This document shows, one piece after another, positions 56,162-64,000 of a stretch of DNA of 64,000 nt (position 1 is the stretch's first letter; every line of letters starts with the position of its first letter). The DNA is from Phragmites australis (lineage: Eukaryota; Streptophyta; Magnoliopsida; Poales; Poaceae): the NCBI RefSeq assembly GCF_958298935.1, contig NC_084937.1, positions 23,755,568 through 23,819,567 on the forward strand, written 5' to 3'. The notes under the pieces were generated by a model, which was not told the DNA's origin, ran no database searches, and worked only from the letters and a program-made list of their open reading frames with translations. Made by a program: the position numbers and the translations under genes.

Positions 56162-57958
56162 TTAGGGCCAGGTTAAATTCTCGCTCGATCGCCTTATACT
56201 GTCTCTTGGACTCATATGTGGTAGATCCTTTGAAGATGTGCGCCAAGCTGTGGTCAGCCTCGTGGAACTAGGGCTTGTCATCCTCAACATTAGGCTTAAC
56301 CTACTTAATACCACGCTCAGCATTTGCCTTGATCTTCTCATCAAGTTTCTTCTTGAACACAAAGCACTCGTCAAAGTCATGCTGGTTGCTCCGATGGATG
56401 GGGCACCACTTTCCACCACCTCGACTGAGGACTTTGTTGTCCCCAGTGTTGCGCGATTTGCTCCTGTCGACAACGGCTACAGTCGTATCGGGACCCTTGC
56501 GCTTGTCACCAGGTTTGTTCTTCTTTCCTTCGTTCTTCGAGGATTTGGGTTTGTCCTTGCCAGGTTGGAGGTTTTTAGCGCGCATCAGCACTTCCGCTCA
56601 TTTCACACACTTGTCGGCCAACTCAAAAAGCTCTACACCACCGGCTGCTCGAATTACGGTGGTGTAGATCTGCAACCACTCGTTGGGATTGATCTTCCCA
56701 TCGTATTTCTAGATCGGGTCCCCTTTGACATTCTTGGGCCACCGAATAGACCGAAGTTCGCGTACGAAAGCCTCGTAGCCCCCGTCGAACTCTTCAGTAG
56801 GAGGTGGTGGAGAACCGCCACGCCTATCTCTCCGAGCGAAGGAGTCATATCGACGATCTCGTCGTGTAGATCTGCGGTCGTAGTAGCGGCGATCGTCTTC
56901 ATAGAGTTCCTCACGACGGTTTTCGATCGTCATACGTAGGTCACGCCGGTTGTGAGGAATATGATTCCTCAGATCTTCCTGATGCCCACGTCTATGGATA
57001 GGGCAGCTACAGTTTGACCCACAGTATCATTTTTGGGCTCGACCACATGAGCTTCTCGTCTGGTATTCCCCTACTCGAGAGCGTTCTCACCCACGGCTCC
57101 TCAAGCTGGGACAGTTCCGACTAGGGGACCTGGAGTTGCGAGGATTATTTGCTCGAGCGACTTGGTTCTGAGCCGCATCGAGTAGGATCTTGACTTGATT
57201 GACCATAGGAGTCAGTGGATTCGTCGAATCCAATTCTGGAAGGAATATGAGAATAAGATGAGCTCCTTGTATGTTAGCATCCGGAGTACTGAATATGTCG
57301 CCACCGAGGCTCGGTTACGGTCGAGCCGATGAAGCCTCACGATGACTGTTTGGAGGGAGCTTGTTCCTTAAGCCGTGGGTTGTCACAGGTGTAGGTACAC
57401 CCACCGGAAGTCGTCGAGAGAGGCCAGGAGGCATCTGCCTTCCCGTGGTCTGCCGGTGGAGGGCCATGTCGGGTGCATGTACGGCTCCAGATGCAGATGT
57501 TTCGAGTGGTAACTTGGAGCCAGTACCGTCGGCAACGACTGTTGTCGTTGGATCTCCAAGAATTTCCACGCCGTTATCGACCACGACGTTTGGATCTACT
57601 GCCATTAGGTCAGCTGATGGGGGTCGTCGCCTCTAGCCATAAACACAAATCGATCTGTTCGGCTGCTCTGGCTAGCGTTAGAGTCACTGTCGCCACCCTC
57701 ATCGCTATCGGTGTCCATGCAGTGGAAAACATTAGGCTCTGCGGGATCCCACTCGAGATGTCCCACCTCGTGGTACGCATACAATGCTATGGATTCGAGG
57801 GTACCGGTGTGGATCAGTCCACTTTGATCGTCCCAACAGAAAACCATAGTTCCGAAGATGATTTTTGAGTCGACGAAAGGGGACTTGAAGACGTCTGTCG
57901 TTGACTCGTAGTAGTAATAGAAGCCAGTGTCAGAAAATCCGACGTAAGAGTGAGTCTG
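56162..57958 (-). pseudogene. Tat gag remnant with capsid deletion
   Basis: The minus strand shows an N-terminal region (57315-57958), a charged Arg-rich segment (56709-56933), the start of the capsid domain (KYDGKINPNEWLQIYTTVIR) and then directly FELADKCVK, which normally comes much later. Most of the capsid domain is therefore deleted. A zinc-knuckle-like WCPIHRSNQHDFDEC lies near 56400. Stops occur at several places. Confidence 0.7.
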
Positions 57959-59350
57959 TGTCGGTGTATCAGGAACCGGGGGTCCCTGAGGTCCGAGGCC
58001 AGGCCAGCCGTCGGCCACGTGTCACCATCCCGCGAGGTCCCTCCCGCGGGATGAGGAAAATCTAAGTTCCGGGAGAAGGTGCTCGGGGCCACAGCCTCTG
58101 GTCCCCGAGCACCCCAGTTCCCCGATGACCCGCAGAGTCCAAGTACCGGGAAGAAAGTGCTCAGGAGAGGTGCCCGGTCACCCCCGAGCACCCTAGTCCC
58201 CCGACGATCAGAAGAGCTAAGTCCCGGGAGAGAGCGCTCGGGGGGCTGCGTGCGACAGCCCCCGAGCGCCCGGTTCCCCGAGGGTCAGTGCAAAAGTGCT
58301 CGGGGTTGCACGTGGCAGCCCCCGAGCACTCGGTTCCCCGAAGGTTCGTGCGAGAGTGCTCGGGAGAGAGTGCTCGGGGAGGTGAACAGTGCCCCCGAGC
58401 ACTCGGTGCCCCGACGACCCAGAAGGGCCCCCGAGGGGCCCGCCGATGAGGTGTCAGCCAGTCAGAGGTCCGAGGCCGCATTTAATGGGCGTGCGCGACC
58501 TGACAATCCCAACTGCTCCCGCCGCAGTGTCAGTCCCTGCCATGCTTTGGCAGAGAGGCGTGGGGTCATTAATTGCACGGGTCCCGTCTCGTATCATCCG
58601 GTATGTCTCGGGATAACATCGCTAGGATCAAGGCGTTCCGCCTGCTGCCCTGCCGTGGCAGATGAACAAGACAGGGCGGGCACGCCGGGTGCCTCTGTGG
58701 CTGCCCGGTGGGCCCTCCCAACAGCGCCCGTCGCCAGGGCGCCCACAGTGACAAGTGACCGGGCGAGCGCCGCGTTTTTTTCACCGCCCCAGTCACTTCG
58801 CCCAGAGGAAATGATAACGCCTTTCTCAATCGTGGCGTCTTGGAACTTATGCCCCTTCCTTCCCGTTCGGGGTATGTCGTGGCCGGCGAGTGCATAAAAG
58901 GATCGGCATACAGAGAGAGAAAAGAGAGGCCCAGGCAGTCAACCGAGACACCCAGACGAAAAAAAGAGGAGCCCCACGACGAACCAAGCAAGCAAACAGA
59001 GACATTGTGAACAGGCTTGAGCATAGCTCCAGCCGAAAAACAAGGAGCCTTAAGCTCTTAGATAGATCATCTTTCTTGTAACCAGAGACATCCTTGAGGG
59101 ATCCCCCTCAAGATAAGTTATTGCATCCATACAGGAGTAGGGTATTACGCCCCCGTGCGGCCCGAACCTGTCTAAACTCCAGTGCATTTACTTCCCTTTG
59201 CACTAGGTCGATCATCCCCCACCACCGGCCGTTGCATTTACTTCCACTTCCATTTATTTCTCCGACGAACTTATTCAGGATCATCCCCCCGGCCGAATCT
59301 CTAAAAAGGGGTCTCTCGGGATCCCTGCGACATGAGTTAATCCTCCGACA
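57959..59350 (+). repeat. Solo LTR (1,392 bp) nested in the Tat element
   Basis: The sequence starts TGTCGGTGTATC and ends CCTCCGACA, with terminal TG...CA, and is flanked by the perfect 5-bp duplication GTCTG (57954-57958 and 59351-59355). It is unrelated to the LTRs of the host element. No internal retroelement sequence accompanies it, so it is a solo LTR. A CATAAAAG box at 58893-58900 suggests plus orientation. The 5' half carries many GTGCTCGGGG/CCCCGAGCAC motifs that create a spurious 272-codon frame. Confidence 0.9.
58080..58420. repeat. GTGCTCGGGG / CCCCGAGCAC motif array inside the solo LTR
   Basis: At least ten copies, in both orientations, of a 10-bp motif and its complement are spaced by about 20-60 bp in the U3-like part of the LTR. 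Neighbouring copies could fold into hairpins. Such arrays may be enhancer repeats of the retrotransposon promoter. Confidence 0.7.
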
Positions 59351-59390
59351 GTCTGAGACATGATTAATTCTACAAAACAGAAGAAGATCC

Positions 59391-59407
59391 CCTACCTGAT
59401 GCGCCAG
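59391..59407 (-). other. Primer-binding site of the Tat element
   Basis: The minus strand reads TGGCGCATCAGGTAGG one base inside the 5' LTR (59409-59987). The initial TGG complements the CCA end of a tRNA. The tRNA species was not determined. Confidence 0.65.
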
Positions 59408-59408
59408 T

Positions 59409-59987
59409 TGCCGAAGATTAGTTCCTGATACTATGTCTATAAATTAACTAGGTACCTTCGAAGGGATTAATCATGAAACGAGATAAAATAATATATACAG
59501 GTTCGGGCCTTCGATTGGAGTAATATCCTACATCCTATGAGGGTGTTGCTGCCTTGTATTGATGATCTCAAGTACAAGCAAGGTGGTTAAGATTATTACA
59601 AGAAGTTGATTGGATATAATCTGTCATAGGGCTAAAGTCGTCGAGTAACTCCTCTGTTGTTTCCTTTCGTGTTGCTTGTAGTTTCTTGTTCTCCCCCTAG
59701 TCTTTCCGTCTTATATAGGGGTGAGGTATCGACTTCTATCTAGCTGTAGTTGATATGGAGTTATCTTCCTTGATGTCAAAGTAGATATATCTGTTTTGAA
59801 TACAGATCGTATTGGTTTGGGTAACCAATCTAAACCTTCTCGGTATGTACTTCCTTGATTCCAGGTGTATCAGGTACCGGTGATTCGGTTCTGTGATATC
59901 TAGAGTTATCGAATATACATCGTATATACCTTGTCTATATATGATGTACTCCTTATGCGTATATAAACAATAGTTAGATATTCGACA
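59409..59987 (-). repeat. 5' LTR of the Tat element
   Basis: 579 bp, starting TGCCGAAGATTAG and ending ATATTCGACA on the plus strand. It is homologous along its whole length to 47494-48083, with many substitutions and small indels. Confidence 0.92.
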
Positions 59988-59992
59988 ATTTG

Positions 59993-61490
59993 TGTACTGC
60001 AAATGAACATATCTTCGTCCCCGCCGAGACATGGTTACTAGACTTGTTTGGTTGGTGCTCAAATCAGTCCTATAAACAAATCGGTTAGACAATATTGGGG
60101 AAGATTTTGGTTGTCCAGTTTACCCGATGAAAAAAAGCAAAATAGTGAAATGTGGCCAACTAGGCATTTGTTTTGCTACAATTTTGGTAGCTTAAGGAAC
60201 CGAGACTCATTTGGTGGGAGATGTGGTGTATACCCCATCTCCTAAGTTTCTAGGTACCTTCAACTCGAATTTGATTGCATATTTGTTCTTAATGAAAAAC
60301 TACTTAGTTCCTCTTATGGTTAATCCCGTTTTACAATTTTGGTAGATAAAGAAAATGAAATATGGCTAGCTAGTCATTGGTTTGCTACAATTCTGGTACT
60401 ATAAAAAAAATATTTGGGCTAAGTTTGGTTTGGCAAGGTACGTAACATTTTTTTTACGAACACAAGCATTTGGCAATATATCTACTTATGCCAAACAAAC
60501 CCACAAAATGTAAAAATGCTTTCTCGCATACATTGTGAGGCACTCGGTGTATAAATGAGGCTCGCCTGGGTTGCCTACTGAGCTTAGAGGTGAGTTCAAT
60601 TTTGGCTCAAACAAAGCTTAAGTGGGCTCAAGCATGGCTAATTACACTTGTTAATAGAGAAACTACACGGAGGCAAAGAAGAAGAAGAACGTCATGTACA
60701 TCACTCAAAGGATGGAGAAGTCAAAGCACGTCAAGGATTTTATGCGGCGGTCAAGCTGATGATGAAGACGACAAGTCCACTATGATTCGAGAAGGCCTCA
60801 CGAGGCCACCATCCTCACGTTATACGTTATGGGGGAAGGCTCCAAGGCGACGCTGGCACGACAGCATAAGGCTCACGAATCACGTTATGGGAAAATTTTA
60901 CAAACGTGGGAAAATTTTACAAATCTGGCGAGATATTTTTGGACGGTATGAAAGAGCTCTTCTGATCTAAATTTTATAGAAAAAATAATTATATGGTAAA
61001 AATAATTCTCTAGAATTTTAGGTAGAAAGTGAATAAAGGAAACTGATTTTTTTTAGCTCTTAATATCTCATTTATTTTAAGAAATTACTCATACGAAATT
61101 AATTTGAAAGCTGAAAATTGTAAACCGCTGTTTAGCAAACTCTCACTTACTAACCTCTGTTTCAGAATAATTGATAACTTCAATTTTTATTGTACAAGCT
61201 TTGACTAACCATATCTGTTTAAATATTTAGCTAAGTAAAATGAGAAAAGTATCACTAGATTTGTTTTGTTATTAAATGTACTTTAAGCATGCCATATACT
61301 CTAACTATTTGATTAAATATTTATAGATTAGATGAACAGTCAAACATTAAATAGTAAAATCAAAGTTGTCAGTTATGATAAAACGGAGGTTAGTATTTTT
61401 ACTCTAAAAGCTGGTTAAGAGCTCTGTTAAAGAGGACCCAACTCATCTAGTAAAAATCAATGAGCTTGATGAGCTCGGCTGGGCTTCTAG
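59993..61490. other. Intergenic, no gene recognised
   Basis: The stretch is AT-rich. An open frame at 60590-60970 has a basic composition but no recognised domain. There is a short internal direct repeat ACAAACGTGGGAAAATTTTACAA-like near 60890-60925. Nothing else is supported. Confidence 0.4.
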
Positions 61491-61499
61491 AGTGGAGAG

Positions 61500-62774
61500 A
61501 GCCTGGATTCGAGCAGCCTGTCCAACCGAGCTCCCAGCCATTTGCCCCTGGACTTATTGGTATTTACCTCGTTTTGCCATCGGCCAACACCAATGGAATC
61601 GCGCACCACCAGCACAGCCGCGGCCGGCGTTTCCCTTCCCTTCTATCTCGAACGAGCGGCTCCTGGAGAGAAGCCCTAGCGCCGCCGCCGGTCTCCGCCG
61701 CCCGGAGTCCTCGTATCCAGTGCTGCACCGCTGCGCGCCCGGAGATCACTCACCGCCGAGCATCCGGAGCCTCTCGTCTTCATCTTCCTTTCCCTTTCCC
61801 TCTCGGCCGCGAGGCGAGGCCACCAGTCGACGCGCCTCTTGCCTGATTCCTCCCGGCGGCCCGTTTCTCTCGAAGCCTCACGCTAACCTCGAACCCTCCG
61901 CGTCCTTCTTCGGAAGCGAAGCACGCCGCCTTTTCTGGACTGGCGCGGAGTGGAGATCCATCCGGACCTTGATTTTTCTCTTCTTGGTAAGGAAGCCCTA
62001 GCTTACTTTGTTGCTCTGGAGGAGTGTGAAATCATTATAACCTTACATGTTGAGATGGATGCTCCGATCTGTCCGGTTTGTTCCAGATTTGTTTGCTGTG
62101 TGCTGGGGGTACAATTTTGGGGGTTGAATTAAACGTTTGGGCAAATGGTTGCTGAAACGTGCCTCATGATAAGTCAATCCTCGATCTCAGCAAATGTATC
62201 TGTTGAAGCTGAAATCTTAAAATCCAATAGCTTGCCCTTGTAGACCAAGTCATTTTCAATTTTTCATATTAGTCGTATGGTGATTTAGATGAAAATATGA
62301 GTGTACATTTGTGTTCATAAAATCGAATCCACAGAGTCGAACTGTTCGACGGTTTATTGTGCCCTTCAATAGGTTCCCAAGATAGCAATTTTCAAATTTG
62401 AATTCTGCGAAAGATATATTCACTACTTTCGTCACTTGTGCTGTTGATAATTGATATGTAAGCTTGAACGTCTGTGTTGTGAGAGTGAGGAGGGGGCAGT
62501 GGATGTTGGAGTGTTAGTGATTTGAACTGTTTGCTGTTTAGTGTCTACCAATTGTATTTTGGGAGTGTTGGCGATTCTGACTATTTGCTATTTCTTAACT
62601 AAAGAAAGTTGCATCCCTCTTTGTAACAATAATCTGCAATAGCAGATATAAATTGTTACGTAGTAGTGCTAGTGTTGATGTCACGTAGAAGTTTATAGAC
62701 AAATGATAAATTATGTACAAGATTCCTTGTTCTGTTTAGTACTTACTCATTTCCTTTTACATACATTGGTCCAG
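61500..62774 (+). other. 5' untranslated exon and intron of DPH4
   Basis: A GC-rich leader ends at a donor site (TTCTTG/GTAAGG, exon end 61986), and the acceptor CCAG is at 62771-62774, eight bases upstream of the DPH4 ATG. The intron of about 788 bp has no coding signal. Open frames in the leader (such as 61460-61846) look like by-products of GC-rich 5' UTR sequence. The transcription start is not determined. Confidence 0.6.
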
Positions 62775-62782
62775 CTTTCTCC

Positions 62783-63307
62783 ATGGTTCTTGGCAGCAAG
62801 ATTTTCCGCCAGAAAACCTTGTACGAGGTTCTATCGGTAAGTGAAGATGCGTCTTATGATGAAATCCGTGCAGCATACAAGTCTGCTGCTCTAAATACAC
62901 ATCCGGACAAAGCACACACAACTCTTGAGTCATCTGTGCCTTCCAATGAGCAACAGGAATTTCTGAGCGTCCAGAAAGCATGGGAAATCCTACGCAGTTC
63001 TAAATCTAGAGCCGACTATGATAAGCAGCTGCAATCATCCAGACAGAACATTGAGATCATTGCATCCGAAATCGAAGTTGGGGATATGATCATCGAGAGC
63101 ACTGCTGATTCTATGGAGCTGTTGTACCCATGCAGGTGTGGCGATTATTTTTCAATCACTTCATGTGAACTGGGTGATATGGGAATTTTGGTCACTGATG
63201 ATGGAGAAGTAGATCCGCAGGCGTCCAATCCTGCATCGGCTTCTGTTGTTCTGGGCTGTGGCTCATGTTCTCTAAAAACACGATTGGTTATAGATAAAAC
63301 TTCATGA
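62783..63307 (+). CDS. DPH4: DPH4-type J-domain protein (diphthamide synthesis), 174 aa
   Basis: An uninterrupted single-exon frame encodes a J domain at residues about 10-80, with HPD at 40-42, followed by a DPH-type (CSL) zinc finger at about 91-170. The finger has zinc ligands Cys117, Cys119, Cys159 and Cys162 and the features EVGDM, YPCRCGDYF and CGSCSL. This domain order is that of DPH4/DNAJC24, a partner in the first step of diphthamide formation on translation factor eEF2 that handles iron for the Dph1-Dph2 enzyme and stimulates Hsp70. Length agrees with the family (about 150-180). The ATG chosen is the first in the frame after the 5' UTR intron, and the N-terminus runs directly into the J domain. 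Neighbouring transposons do not interrupt it. Confidence 0.93.
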   Translation: MVLGSKIFRQKTLYEVLSVSEDASYDEIRAAYKSAALNTHPDKAHTTLESSVPSNEQQEFLSVQKAWEILRSSKSRADYDKQLQSSRQNIEIIASEIEVGDMIIESTADSMELLYPCRCGDYFSITSCELGDMGILVTDDGEVDPQASNPASASVVLGCGSCSLKTRLVIDKTS

Positions 63308-63654
63308 TATATTTCTACCTCCAGTTGTATGTTGTTCATCAATGATCAGTTTAAACAAATGACCACATATTTTTCAAGAATATAGCAGCAATTGTCTTGA
63401 AAATACTGCACTGAAAGCTTGCTTGTTCTTTCTTTTGCGAGGATGTATTGTAAGACCCTGATGATTGCATTGTGACAAGTGATGTTTTGAGCGTTGTAAT
63501 CAGCTGCTGACCACCTCTGTCAATTCCAACCGCTGGGAATTGAATACATTTACGAGGTGGTTTTTTGGGCCAAAATCTAAAATTAGACAATATACGCGAT
63601 CGTATTTACCGAAATAGACAACATGTTAGCGTATTTACAATTTTAGCATCTGTA

Positions 63655-63890
63655 TTCGGCACACCGTGTGTCGAATATGGCACTGTAGCTCATATTCGGC
63701 ACACGATGTGCCGAAAATGACACTGTAGCACAATTTTCGGTACACCGTGTGCCGAAAATGGACTGTAGCACAGTATTTCGGCACACGGTATGCCGAAAAT
63801 GGACTGTAGCACCATAGTTCGGCACACCGAAATACGGCGCTACAGTCCATTTTCGGCACACCACACTCCGAAAATGAACAGTACCGCGCG
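63655..63890. repeat. Palindromic 40-bp tandem repeat, element runs off window
   Basis: Five units begin TTCGGCACAC at about 63655, 63695, 63736, 63777 and 63819. Each contains a near-palindrome TTCGGCACACNGTGTGCCGAA followed by AATGGACTGTAGCAC. From about 63835 part of the unit recurs in inverted orientation. It is probably part of a DNA transposon that starts near 63560 and continues beyond the window. Confidence 0.75.
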
Positions 63891-64000
63891 TGAACAGTAA
63901 CAGCAGTGCGTTTGAATTTCGCTTTTCCTCTTTTCCAAAACGGTGGTCTTCTGTTACTCCAAAAATGTTAAAACTTTTTTTACATATTCCATAATCCATG

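Larger units (their letters stand above)
47494..59987 (-). mobile_element. Tat-lineage Ty3/gypsy retrotransposon with antisense ORFs
   Basis: A 12.5-kb element in minus orientation is bounded by LTRs at 47494-48083 and 59409-59987 and a perfect 5-bp duplication ATTTG (47489-47493 and 59988-59992). From right to left it holds the primer-binding site, gag, protease, reverse transcriptase, RNase H, a second RNase H, integrase, then two ORF regions on the opposite strand and the polypurine tract. The second RNase H and the antisense ORFs between integrase and 3' LTR are diagnostic of Tat elements. The LTRs differ at very roughly one base in eight to ten, so the insertion is old. All coding regions are broken, and a solo LTR (57959-59350) is inserted near its 5' end. 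Confidence 0.92.

Noticed and set aside
54368..56939. Many plus-strand open frames opposite the Tat pol and gag
   Set aside because: They are antisense shadows of the recognisable minus-strand reverse transcriptase, protease and gag.
58079..58897. 272-codon open frame on the plus strand
   Set aside because: It lies entirely in the solo LTR, is produced by the GC-rich GTGCTCGGGG motif array, and has no recognisable domain.
63655..63890. CRISPR-like array of spaced palindromes
   Set aside because: The units are directly adjacent without unique spacers, and the genome is plant nuclear DNA.
63635..63999. Minus-strand frames with repeated HFRHTVCR-like peptide
   Set aside because: The peptide periodicity is a translation of the 40-bp palindromic tandem repeat, not a protein.

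Overview
This is nuclear DNA from a flowering plant, most likely a grass (Poaceae). Genes have GT-AG introns and GC-rich first exons, and about half of the window is LTR-retrotransposon sequence of the Ty3/gypsy chromovirus (Tekay-like), Ty3/gypsy Tat and Ty1/copia lineages, together with SINEs and MITE-like elements. The species cannot be named from the sequence.

Layout. 1-9.6 kb: retrotransposon territory. A truncated minus-strand chromovirus (RNase H, integrase and chromodomain remnants) has a 2.8-kb 3' LTR that is split by a solo LTR of the same family (5-bp duplication ATAGC). 11.5-25.3 kb and 32.4-42.8 kb: two tandem, same-strand, 18-exon copies of one gene for a bifunctional short-chain dehydrogenase / quinone-oxidoreductase-like (SDR-MDR) fusion enzyme, resembling Arabidopsis NQR (At1g49670). 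I spliced both by hand. Every intron is GT-AG, both frames stay open (634 and 633 codons), and both proteins end in Ala-Lys-Leu, a canonical peroxisomal PTS1 signal. Copy A has absorbed a MITE, a SINE, a GC-rich TIR element and a whole Ty1/copia element in its introns. Copy B carries a different SINE candidate and an (AT)n tract. 26.6-29.7 kb, between the copies: a CACTA-like element candidate and a dead multi-pass membrane-protein gene broken by a 602-bp hAT-type element and frameshifts.

45.5-46.8 kb: a small three-exon minus-strand gene for an 84-residue KRP/ICK-type cyclin-dependent kinase inhibitor, with a MITE-like inverted repeat just upstream. 47.5-60.0 kb: one structurally complete Tat-lineage Ty3/gypsy element in minus orientation (LTRs of 590 and 579 bp, duplication ATTTG, a second RNase H domain, antisense ORFs next to the 3' LTR). 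It is coding-dead and contains a 1,392-bp solo LTR of another family (duplication GTCTG). 61.5-63.3 kb: a plus-strand DPH4-type J-protein gene with an intron in its 5' UTR. The window ends in a 40-bp palindromic tandem repeat.

Functionally the single-copy genes are housekeeping or regulatory: diphthamide synthesis on eEF2 (DPH4), CDK inhibition (KRP), and peroxisomal redox metabolism (the SDR-MDR pair). No operon-like system, CRISPR array, tRNA or rRNA gene was found. The most interesting biology is the diverged tandem SDR-MDR pair, in which the SDR half has changed about twice as much as the MDR half, and the layered record of transposon insertions that can be read from target-site duplications.
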